From the NCBI GenBank assembly GCA_024709705.1, contig JANJWE010000295.1, forward strand, positions 1-22,810: a DNA stretch of 22,810 nucleotides, written 5' to 3'. The position numbers were made by a program, and so were the translations under genes. Positions 1 through 6,860 of this stretch are shown piece after piece; the first letter of the stretch is position 1; every line of letters starts with the position of its first letter. Source of the DNA: Flavobacterium sp. Its GTDB lineage: Bacteria > Bacteroidota > Bacteroidia > Flavobacteriales > Flavobacteriaceae. The notes under the pieces are model-generated. The model ran no database searches. It was given only the letters and a program-made list of their open reading frames with translations, and was not told the origin of the DNA.

Positions 1-195
1 AGAACCAGCTCCTCTCTTGGTCAATACAATACCCAAAATTTGTGAAGCCCGCACCGCATCTTCACCAAAAGTTTCATAAAAATCACCTACTCGAAACAAC
101 AAGCATGCATCAGGGTATTTAGCCTTGATTTGATTGTATTGTTTCATCAAAGGAGTTTCCTTTGGTTCTTTTACTAGATTAGTTTTGGCTGACAA
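1..195 (-). CDS. mutS: DNA mismatch repair protein MutS, N-terminal part (partial)
   Basis: This is the first 65 codons of MutS, the ATPase that recognises mismatches and small loops; the rest lies beyond the left edge. The visible part is the start of mismatch-recognition domain I. It contains [20 protein letters not shown], in which the Phe-x-Glu pair that contacts the mismatch (F-Y-E) is intact. The reading frame stays open to a TTG at 193-195, giving an N-terminus close to [20 protein letters not shown]. The TPLMKQY segment is conserved at this point in the family, so I prefer TTG195 over the in-frame ATG at 145-147, which would cut it off. A TATTTTTG -7 box at 222-229 on this strand would place transcription start about 20 nt upstream of the TTG. 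The gene is divergent from the methyltransferase at 256. Identity is secure; the start is likely but unproven. Confidence 0.9.
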   Translation of the reverse strand, partial: MSAKTNLVKEPKETPLMKQYNQIKAKYPDACLLFRVGDFYETFGEDAVRASQILGIVLTKRGAGS

Positions 196-204
196 GAGGT
201 TTAA

Positions 205-226
205 TTTTGGAATTAGGATTCCAAAA
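205..226. repeat. 9-bp inverted repeat over the mutS promoter
   Basis: Perfect 9-bp arms TTTTGGAAT (205-213) and ATTCCAAAA (218-226) flank the tetranucleotide TAGG. The right arm overlaps the minus-strand -7 box of mutS (222-229). There is no downstream T-run in either direction that would make it a good terminator. It could be an operator or a chance product of the TTTTG box; the function is unknown. Confidence 0.5.
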
Positions 227-229
227 ATA
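222..229 (-). promoter_or_regulatory. Putative mutS -7 promoter box
   Basis: Read on the minus strand this is TATTTTTG, an exact match to the Bacteroidetes -7 consensus TAnnTTTG. No clear TTG lies at the right distance for a -33 box. The predicted transcription start is near 216, about 20 nt before the TTG start codon of mutS. Confidence 0.45.
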
Positions 230-243
230 CAAAATTCATTTAT

Positions 244-251
244 TATTTTTG
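244..251 (+). promoter_or_regulatory. Putative -7 promoter box of the TrmH-family gene
   Basis: TATTTTTG matches TAnnTTTG exactly and ends only 4 nt before the ATG at 256. The transcription start would then fall on or next to the start codon, implying a leaderless or nearly leaderless mRNA. No good -33 TTG is visible. Confidence 0.45.
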
Positions 252-255
252 CCCC

Positions 256-792
256 ATGAGAAAACTTGCTAATTCTGAACTGGGTCGAAAAAACAAAGAC
301 GAATTTAAAATTGCTGAAAAAACTCCTCTAATTGTAGTTTTAGACGACATTAGAAGTTTGCACAATATTGGTTCTGTATTTAGAACTTCGGATGCCTTTT
401 TAATTGAAAAAATATATTTATGTGGCATTACTGCTACTCCGCCTAATAAAGAAATACACAAAACTGCATTAGGGGCTACAGAAACTGTAGCGTGGGAATA
501 TTATAAAAACGTTTCAGATGTCATTGCTAAATTAAAAAACGAGAAGGTTTCCGTCTGGGCTGTAGAACAAGTAGAACATTCTATTATGCTTCCCGATTTT
601 GAAGTCAATCAAACCCAAAAATACGCTTTAATTTTCGGAAACGAGGTAAAGGGAGTTTCCGAAGATGCTATAAATCAATGTGATGGCGTAATTGAAATTC
701 CACAATTGGGGACAAAACATTCCTTAAACATATCGGTAAGTGCCGGAATTGTAATTTGGGATGTGTTTAAAAAATTGATAATTTCAAGTTAA
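256..792 (+). CDS. SpoU/TrmH-family RNA 2'-O-methyltransferase
   Basis: A 178-residue SPOUT-fold methyltransferase that probably 2'-O-methylates a ribose in tRNA or rRNA using S-adenosylmethionine. All three SpoU motifs are present. Motif 1 is [15 protein letters not shown] (about residues 34-48). Motif 2 is [14 protein letters not shown] (about 123-136). Motif 3 is [20 protein letters not shown] (about 146-165), whose N-S/V-S residues line the knotted cofactor site. The Arg and Asn of motif 1 expected for catalysis are present. It is short for the family and lacks an extra N-terminal RNA-binding domain, so it resembles the compact TrmH-like proteins common in Bacteroidetes. The exact RNA target cannot be read from the sequence. 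It is divergent from mutS, and its -7 box abuts the start codon. Confidence 0.9.
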   Translation: MRKLANSELGRKNKDEFKIAEKTPLIVVLDDIRSLHNIGSVFRTSDAFLIEKIYLCGITATPPNKEIHKTALGATETVAWEYYKNVSDVIAKLKNEKVSVWAVEQVEHSIMLPDFEVNQTQKYALIFGNEVKGVSEDAINQCDGVIEIPQLGTKHSLNISVSAGIVIWDVFKKLIISS

Positions 793-804
793 GATGCATT
801 CATT

Positions 805-838
805 TTGACAGAAATATCACAACTAAATTCTATTTTTA
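805..838 (+). promoter_or_regulatory. Putative promoter of the T9SS lectin gene
   Basis: A TTG (805-807, within TTTTG) lies 23 bp upstream of TATTTTTA (831-838), a one-base variant of the -7 consensus. The -7 box ends 4 nt before the ATG at 843, so the message would be leaderless or nearly so, as for the upstream methyltransferase. Confidence 0.4.
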
Positions 839-842
839 CAAG

Positions 843-2969
843 ATGTATCGATTTGTAACTCTTCTTGTTTCTCTTTTTCCGTTTTTGACCATGCACTTGG
901 GAATTCCACCAGAAATTTCTTGGTCAACACCTTTGCCCCAACTAAAAGCAATTCCATTTATAAACCAAGCTCCCGTATTATCTGCTACTGGAAACAACAG
1001 TTATTGCCCAGGAACTCAGATTCGAATTGTAAATCAAATGTCTATAATAGACCCGGATGATACTGGTATTGATGCGATGTACATTCAAATATCTTCGGGT
1101 TATGTTTTGGGTCAAGATAGTTTAACCTTACTGGGGAATCACCCTACTCTAATAAGCAGTTGGGATGTAACAACCGGAAAACTCACACTTACAGGTTCAA
1201 GTGGTCAACCCACTTATGCAGCTTTGATAAATGCCATTCAAAATATCGTGTTCTCCAACACTTCACCCAACCCCTCAGGAAACCGAACTTTCTCTATTAC
1301 TGTTGGGCAAGCCAATTTTTTACCTTCAAACGGACATTATTACCAATATGTTCCTGCTTTAGGCATTACATGGCAAAATGCAAAAATTGCAGCCGAAAAC
1401 AGTACTTATTATGGGCTGCAAGGCTATTTAGCTACAATTACAGCCGATGATGAAGCTCAACTTTCCGGTGAACAAGCTTCGGGTGCCGGATGGATAGGCG
1501 GTAGCGATGAAGAGACAGAGGGCGTTTGGAAATGGATGACTGGCCCAGAAGCCGGTACAATATTTTGGAACGGAGGACCCAACGGAAACTCTCCAAATTA
1601 TGCCAAATGGAATACGAATGAACCCAACAATTTAGGAAACGAAGATTATGCTCATATTACAGCACCCGGAGTTGGAATTCCGGGCTCTTGGAATGATTTG
1701 TCTAATACTGGTGATGTTAGTGGCAACTACCAACCCAAAGGCTACATTGTAGAATATGGTGGAATGCCTGGAGATCCCATTCTACAAATTGCCACAAGTA
1801 CAACTTTAACAATTCCTTCAATAACCAATGTTACCGGTGCTTCACGTTGCGGCTCAGGAAGTGTAACTCTTACAGCAAATTCAACATCTGGTTTGGTAAA
1901 ATGGTATTCTCAATCTTCTGGAGGCACACCTATTGCAACCGGAAATTCATTTGTTACTCCAAATTTAGATCAAAATACAACGTATTATGTTGATGCTTTT
2001 GAAGCGGGTTGTTTTAGTGGTCCAAGAACGCCTGTAATCGCAACAATTAATCCTATTCCAGAGGTTACGGTTAATTCTCCCGTGTCAATATGTGGAGCTA
2101 ATAGCGTTACTTTAACTGCTTCAAGCACATTAGGAACCATTCAATGGTTTGCTAATCCAACCGATGAAAATGCTATAGCAACAGGATCTAACTTTACAAC
2201 TCCTATCCTAACTCAAAACACAACCTACTATGTGTCGGCTTTGGCTAATAGTTGTAATGCGGCATCAAGAATACCGGTAAACATTAATTTTTATGAATTT
2301 CCGGATATTGAAGACGAAACTATTATTTCATGTTTAGGTTCAACATCGCTACTTGATGCCGGAGTAGCTAATGCAACTTACCTCTGGTCTACCGGAGAAA
2401 CCACACGAACAATTGAAGTCAATTCCGGTAACAATTATTCGGTAACTGTAACGCTTTTAAACCCGGGAAACTGTTCTAAAACCAAAACCTTTACGCTTAC
2501 TCAGTATGAATCACCGGAAATAACTTCAATACAAATCAATGGAAATACAGTACACATTTTTGCCACAGGAAATGGCATGTATGAATACTCAATTGATGGA
2601 ATTTATTTTCAAGATAGTCCGGTTTTTCAATTAATTGAAGGGGGATTGTACACCGCGATAGTTCGAGAAAAAAACAATTGTGGTACGGCTACTCAAAACT
2701 TTAAGTTGGTTTTAGTTCCGGCTTTTTTTTCACCCAATAATGATGGGCATAACGATTTTTTGGAACCCAAAGGCTTATCGCTTTTTCCGGAAGCAAGGCT
2801 ATCTATTTTCAATCGGTATGGAAAACTAATCAAAGTTTTAACCCCAAACGATATAAATTGGGACGGCAGATTGAATGGTAAAAATTTACCAGCAGATGAT
2901 TATTGGTATACTTTAAAAACAAGCGATGGCATGCCCTTACAAAAGGGACACTTTTCATTGGTGCGTTAA
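843..2969 (+). CDS. Secreted C-type lectin / Ig-like protein with T9SS type B sorting domain
   Basis: A 708-residue protein predicted to be exported and handled by the type IX secretion system. A hydrophobic N-terminus (about residues 1-20) acts as the signal peptide. Residues about 50-155 form an unassigned beta-rich domain. Residues about 164-305 are a C-type lectin domain with a GWIGGSD segment, an EPN motif (260-262) and a WND motif (283-285), the calcium and sugar-binding signatures of mannose-type lectins. Two Ig-like repeats follow (about 328-403 and 407-482), each with a WY/WF core and an NTTYYV strand, then a third beta-sandwich region. The C-terminus (about 625-708, VPAFFSPNNDGHNDF through NGKNLPADDYWYTL) is the gliding-motility-type (type B) sorting domain. 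The protein is likely displayed at or released from the cell surface, perhaps for adhesion or glycan binding. The stop codon overlaps that of the convergent folK fusion. Confidence 0.88.
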   Translation: MYRFVTLLVSLFPFLTMHLGIPPEISWSTPLPQLKAIPFINQAPVLSATGNNSYCPGTQIRIVNQMSIIDPDDTGIDAMYIQISSGYVLGQDSLTLLGNHPTLISSWDVTTGKLTLTGSSGQPTYAALINAIQNIVFSNTSPNPSGNRTFSITVGQANFLPSNGHYYQYVPALGITWQNAKIAAENSTYYGLQGYLATITADDEAQLSGEQASGAGWIGGSDEETEGVWKWMTGPEAGTIFWNGGPNGNSPNYAKWNTNEPNNLGNEDYAHITAPGVGIPGSWNDLSNTGDVSGNYQPKGYIVEYGGMPGDPILQIATSTTLTIPSITNVTGASRCGSGSVTLTANSTSGLVKWYSQSSGGTPIATGNSFVTPNLDQNTTYYVDAFEAGCFSGPRTPVIATINPIPEVTVNSPVSICGANSVTLTASSTLGTIQWFANPTDENAIATGSNFTTPILTQNTTYYVSALANSCNAASRIPVNINFYEFPDIEDETIISCLGSTSLLDAGVANATYLWSTGETTRTIEVNSGNNYSVTVTLLNPGNCSKTKTFTLTQYESPEITSIQINGNTVHIFATGNGMYEYSIDGIYFQDSPVFQLIEGGLYTAIVREKNNCGTATQNFKLVLVPAFFSPNNDGHNDFLEPKGLSLFPEARLSIFNRYGKLIKVLTPNDINWDGRLNGKNLPADDYWYTLKTSDGMPLQKGHFSLVR

Positions 2970-4099
2970 CCCAGTTTGGTTTGAATTTGACTCAAAATAT
3001 AAATGTAATCTTCTTGATTTTCAACAAAATCTTTATCCGAAACATCGATAATTAAAACATTCAAATGCGTTTGAGTTTTGATGTAATCTAAATACCCTTG
3101 ATTGATTTTCTCCAAATATTCAGCCGGAATTTGCTGTTCGTAGACTCTGCCTCTGTTTTTAATATTTTCTAATAATTGAGTTGTATTTTGATACAAATAA
3201 ACATATAAATCCGGTTTAGGCATTTCCTTGTAAATGATATCAAACATGGTTTTATACAACCGGTATTCGTCTTCATGAAGCGTTACTTTGGCAAAAATTA
3301 GCGACTTGAAAATATGATAATCTGCCACAATAAAATCTTTAAACAAATCAAACTGAGCCAAATCATCTGTTAATTGTTGATATCTGTCTGCCAAAAATGA
3401 CATTTCTAACGGAAAAGCATATCGGTTTTGATCTTCATAAAATTTGGGTAAAAAAGGATTGTCTGCAAAACGTTCCAAAACCAATTTAGCATTAAAATCT
3501 TCAGAAATTTTAGTAGATAAAGTGGTTTTTCCGGCACCAATATTTCCTTCAATCGCAATATAGTTAAACTTTTGAAGCGGAATGGAACCCAAGGGCGACT
3601 CTAACTTAGCTACTTTTTTTATGGCACTTTTATCTTCGGTAATCTGAACCAATTCCGGCAGGTATTTTTGTAAAATCGGATGACGCCAATCTAAATTCAA
3701 ATCTCGCATCGGGATTAAAACAAATCGTCTTTTATCCATGTGCGGATGGGGCACGCTCAACTGTTCTGTTTGAATGATTTCTTCATTAAACGTAATAACA
3801 TCAATATCGATAATTCTGTTCTCGTAGGAATTTGTTTCTTTACGAACTCTTCCCATTTGTTTTTCAATCTCTAATACCTTTTGTAAAACATAATGAGAAT
3901 CTTTATTGGTATGAATTACCAAAGCACAGTTGTAAAATGAATGTCCTTCAAAACCCCATGATGAACTCTCATACACATCCGAAACCGTAACCACCGTGGC
4001 TACTTTTTCGTGAATCAAACGAATAGCTAATCGTATGTTTTCCAGACGATTTTCTTCGTTACTGCCAATAGATAAAACAACTTGATTTTGCGTGCTCAT
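2966..4099 (-). CDS. folK: Fusion: HPPK (FolK) and deoxynucleoside kinase
   Basis: A 377-residue two-domain enzyme. Residues about 5-135 are 6-hydroxymethyl-7,8-dihydropterin pyrophosphokinase (folate synthesis). They show LSIGSNEENRLENI, the QMGRVRKE segment, RIIDIDVI with the two metal-binding aspartates (98 and 100), and PHP (117-119). Residues about 176-377 are a deoxynucleoside kinase: P-loop GNIGAGKT (185-192), ERFADNPFLPKFY, a substrate-pocket region ending in FLADRYQQL, and the Arg-rich lid RGRVYEQ (about 316-322). The linker is about 40 residues. This arrangement is known in flavobacteria, where the kinase half has been described as deoxyadenosine-preferring; that specificity is family knowledge, not visible here. 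Both active sites look intact. The stop codon overlaps the last bases of the convergent lectin gene. A weak TTATTTTG just before the ATG may be its -7 box. Confidence 0.92.
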   Translation of the reverse strand: MSTQNQVVLSIGSNEENRLENIRLAIRLIHEKVATVVTVSDVYESSSWGFEGHSFYNCALVIHTNKDSHYVLQKVLEIEKQMGRVRKETNSYENRIIDIDVITFNEEIIQTEQLSVPHPHMDKRRFVLIPMRDLNLDWRHPILQKYLPELVQITEDKSAIKKVAKLESPLGSIPLQKFNYIAIEGNIGAGKTTLSTKISEDFNAKLVLERFADNPFLPKFYEDQNRYAFPLEMSFLADRYQQLTDDLAQFDLFKDFIVADYHIFKSLIFAKVTLHEDEYRLYKTMFDIIYKEMPKPDLYVYLYQNTTQLLENIKNRGRVYEQQIPAEYLEKINQGYLDYIKTQTHLNVLIIDVSDKDFVENQEDYIYILSQIQTKLG

Positions 4100-4137
4100 A
4101 GAATGACAAAATAACTAAAACTATTTTAGAAATAACC

Positions 4138-4145
4138 TATATTTG
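4138..4145 (+). promoter_or_regulatory. Putative sppA -7 promoter box
   Basis: TATATTTG is an exact TAnnTTTG match in the gap between the divergent folK fusion and sppA. It implies a leader of about 100 nt before the sppA ATG at 4254. No -33 TTG is evident at the usual distance. Confidence 0.45.
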
Positions 4146-4253
4146 CACGTTGTGTTAATAAGTTTCTCGATTTAAAAATGTACTCAATCTGAAATTGTAA
4201 CATAATCTGATGAAAGTCTACTAATTAGATATAATTAATAAAAAAATTGTAAA

Positions 4254-6023
4254 ATGAAATTTTTAGGAAATGTATTGGCTACGATAATTGGACTTTTTGT
4301 CTTTTTTATGTTGCTGTTTTTCGGGTTTATGTTATTTGGTGCTATAGCAGGTAGCGGATCGGACACTGTAAAAGTAGAATCCAATTCGGTTATAGAATTG
4401 AATTTGGACAACATTACTTTAGATTACACCGGAAAGTACACAGACCCGTGGATTACTCTATTTGCTGAAGAAGCTCCTATTGGATTTACAGAAGTTTTAA
4501 ATGCAATTGAAGCGGCAAAAAATGACACAAAAATTAAAGGTATAACTTTAGTGAACAGTTCAAATTCTCTAGGTTTAGCCCAATCAAAAGCATTAAGAGA
4601 CAAATTGATTGATTTTAAAAAATCCGGAAAATTTGTGGTTTCATACGCCAACTATTTTACGCAAAGAGAATATTACATCAATTCGGTAGCTGATACCATT
4701 TATGTTAATCCGGTTGGAGAAATAGACTTCAAGGGTCTAGCTTCAGAAGTTATGTTTTTCAAAGATATTCAAGAAAAAACCGGGATCAAGATGGAAGTCA
4801 TTCGTCACGGCAAATACAAAAGTGCCGTTGAACCTTTTCTCTCCAGTGAAATGAGTCCCGAAAACAGAGAACAAATTTTTGCCTTACTTAATTCGGCTTG
4901 GGAAACCATTGCAAAAGATATTTCAGATAGCAGAAAAATTCCTTTAGATTCTGTTAATCAAATAGCACACAATTTGTCGGCACGAACTCCTGAAATGGCT
5001 TTGAGTAAAAAACTAGTAGACAAAATTGGCTATGAAGATGAATTTCATTTGGGTATAAAAAAAGCACTTCAGGTTGAAAAAGATGAAGATTACAACAAAA
5101 TAAGCATTTCAGATTATGCTAAAAACCAAACTTTAAGTCTTTCAGGAAGTGGTTCTAAAAATAAAATTGCCATAATTTATGCTCAAGGAGAAATCTTAGG
5201 AGGCGAAGGTGATGTTAATATAATTGGCGAAGGAGCTATGCGTAATGCATTAGAAGAAGCTCGAAAAAATGACAAAATTAAAGCGGTTGTTCTTCGTATT
5301 GATAGTCCGGGAGGAAGTGCACTAACTTCTGAACTGATTTGGAGAGAAATTGAACTCACCAAAAAAACCAAACCCGTTGTTGTATCTATGGGTAATTTGG
5401 CTGCTTCCGGAGGATATTACATAGCATGTAACGCTAATAAAATAATTGCCGAACCCAGCACCATAACCGGATCTATTGGGGTTTTTGGGGTTTTACCCAA
5501 TATGACTGAATTCAGCAAAAAGATTGGAATAAATACTTCCCAAGTTAAAACACATGATAACGCAATGGGATACAGTCCGTTTCAGCCTATTGATGAAAAA
5601 TTTAAATCTGTTACTACAGAAAGTGTAGAAAAAATATACACCACCTTTGTAAACCGAGTAGCAAGTGGTAGAAAAATGACCTTTGAACAAGTGGATGCAA
5701 TTGCTCAAGGTAGAATTTGGACCGGAACAGAGGCTTTAAAAATAGGTTTAGTAGACCAATTGGGTAGCTTAGATACCGCCATTGCAGAAGCTGCAAAATT
5801 GGCCAAACTAAAAGAATACAAAACCGAAAACTTTCCGGAATTTGACAAAACCTTAATGGAATTTTTAAACGACCAAAACGGAATTCCCTTTGCCCGTTCA
5901 AAAGAAAGAATGCTTAAGGATGAATTGGGAGAAGAAAACTACCAAACCCTTCAACAGTTAAAAAGAGCAACCTCCCGCACCGGAATCCAAATGTTGTTAC
6001 CCTTTGAAATTCGAATACAGTAA
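4254..6023 (+). CDS. sppA: Signal peptide peptidase SppA (67K type)
   Basis: A 589-residue, long-form (tandem-domain) SppA, the membrane serine protease that degrades cleaved signal peptides. An N-terminal membrane anchor spans about residues 7-33. The N-terminal half carries the catalytic lysine, Lys189 in GKYKSAVEPF. The C-terminal half carries the nucleophile Ser385 in NLAASGGYY, preceded by the oxyanion-loop region RIDSPGGSA (about 348-356). This Lys/Ser dyad split over two repeats matches the E. coli-type enzyme and its length. The active site faces the periplasm in this family. It has its own promoter candidate at 4138-4145 and a strong terminator at 6046-6068, so it is probably monocistronic. 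Confidence 0.94.
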   Translation: MKFLGNVLATIIGLFVFFMLLFFGFMLFGAIAGSGSDTVKVESNSVIELNLDNITLDYTGKYTDPWITLFAEEAPIGFTEVLNAIEAAKNDTKIKGITLVNSSNSLGLAQSKALRDKLIDFKKSGKFVVSYANYFTQREYYINSVADTIYVNPVGEIDFKGLASEVMFFKDIQEKTGIKMEVIRHGKYKSAVEPFLSSEMSPENREQIFALLNSAWETIAKDISDSRKIPLDSVNQIAHNLSARTPEMALSKKLVDKIGYEDEFHLGIKKALQVEKDEDYNKISISDYAKNQTLSLSGSGSKNKIAIIYAQGEILGGEGDVNIIGEGAMRNALEEARKNDKIKAVVLRIDSPGGSALTSELIWREIELTKKTKPVVVSMGNLAASGGYYIACNANKIIAEPSTITGSIGVFGVLPNMTEFSKKIGINTSQVKTHDNAMGYSPFQPIDEKFKSVTTESVEKIYTTFVNRVASGRKMTFEQVDAIAQGRIWTGTEALKIGLVDQLGSLDTAIAEAAKLAKLKEYKTENFPEFDKTLMEFLNDQNGIPFARSKERMLKDELGEENYQTLQQLKRATSRTGIQMLLPFEIRIQ

Positions 6024-6045
6024 TATTACACCGAAATAAATAATT

Positions 6046-6068
6046 GGCCCTTTGGGGCCTTTTTTTTT
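6046..6068 (+). terminator. Intrinsic terminator of sppA
   Basis: The stem GGCCC (6046-6050) / GGGCC (6055-6059) encloses the loop TTTG and is followed by nine T residues (6060-6068). It lies 23 bp after the sppA stop codon and upstream of the next gene's promoter. Confidence 0.85.
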
Positions 6069-6080
6069 AAACTTTGTTTT

Positions 6081-6110
6081 TTTGTTAACAAAAAACAAAA
6101 CTTAAATTTG
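6081..6110 (+). promoter_or_regulatory. Promoter of the queuosine-precursor transporter gene
   Basis: TTTG (6081-6084), an 18-bp spacer, then TAAATTTG (6103-6110): a textbook Bacteroidetes -33/-7 pair. Transcription would start near 6115-6117, which excludes a TTG start at 6108 and supports the GTG at 6132. A second box, TATTTTTG, at 6113-6120 has no matching -33 element. Confidence 0.65.
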
Positions 6111-6131
6111 ATTATTTTTGATGAAAAAACA

Positions 6132-6821
6132 GTGGAAACAAAAGAAAAGCTATTGGCTTATAAAATCTATTTTACACTTGGAGCCCTTTTTATAGCTTCA
6201 TTAGTTGTATCAAACTTAATTTTTCAAAAATTTTTTTATTGGGATTTTTTCGGTTTGTATCGATTTGAAATTTCGGTGGGCATTCTTCCTTATCCCATCA
6301 CTTTTTTAATTACCGATATAATTTCTGAAGTATACGGCAAGAAAAAAGCCAATCAAGTTGTAACCACCGGAATTTTTGCTTCAGTTTTTTCATTAGGTAT
6401 CATTTATGTAGCCAATGCGGTTCCCGCAATAGAAAAATCTCCGGTGAACGATTCTTTATTTAGTTTGGTATTTGGACAAACGGCTCTGGCAGTTTTGGCC
6501 TCTATGATTGCCTATTTGGCTGCCCAATACATAGATATTCAAATCTTTCATTTTTGGAAAAGAGTAACCCATGGAAAAATGTTATGGCTTCGTAATAACT
6601 TCTCTACATTTACTTCACAATTTGTTGATACGTTTTCGGTATTGTTTTTGCTGTGTACATTTGATATTTTAAATTGGGATTTGTTTGTGCCTTTGCTATT
6701 GAGTGGATTTCTATTTAAAGTTTTAATTGCTTTATTGGATACCCCATTGCTTTATTTGGCCGTTTATTATTTTCAAAAAAGATTTAATTTAAAACGAGGA
6801 GAAGAACTCCAATTAGACTAG
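6132..6821 (+). CDS. Queuosine precursor transporter (YhhQ/VUT family)
   Basis: A polytopic inner-membrane protein of about 229 residues in the PF02592 (VUT_1/YhhQ) family, which imports 7-deazaguanine precursors of the tRNA base queuosine. Six or so hydrophobic segments are visible. Family-typical stretches are ISVGILPYPITFLITDIISE, VYGKKKANQVV, LRNNFSTFTSQFVDT and KVLIALLDTPLLY. I chose GTG at 6132 because it leaves a short N-terminus before the first membrane segment, as I recall for flavobacterial homologues, and because the promoter at 6081-6110 would start the mRNA after the alternative in-frame TTG at 6108. The ATG at 6121 is out of frame. The AsmA gene follows after 39 bp with no terminator, so the two may be co-transcribed. 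Confidence 0.85.
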   Translation: METKEKLLAYKIYFTLGALFIASLVVSNLIFQKFFYWDFFGLYRFEISVGILPYPITFLITDIISEVYGKKKANQVVTTGIFASVFSLGIIYVANAVPAIEKSPVNDSLFSLVFGQTALAVLASMIAYLAAQYIDIQIFHFWKRVTHGKMLWLRNNFSTFTSQFVDTFSVLFLLCTFDILNWDLFVPLLLSGFLFKVLIALLDTPLLYLAVYYFQKRFNLKRGEELQLD

Positions 6822-6860
6822 TATAACCCATTCAAATTATATTCATTAAAAAAAAACAGT

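Noticed and set aside
1160..1450. Overlapping 96-codon open frame within the T9SS lectin gene
   Set aside because: Out-of-frame shadow with no domain and no start signals; the main frame has clear domains.
6121..6123. ATG directly after a TATTTTTG box as the start of the queuosine transporter
   Set aside because: This ATG is out of frame with the transporter and opens no useful reading frame.
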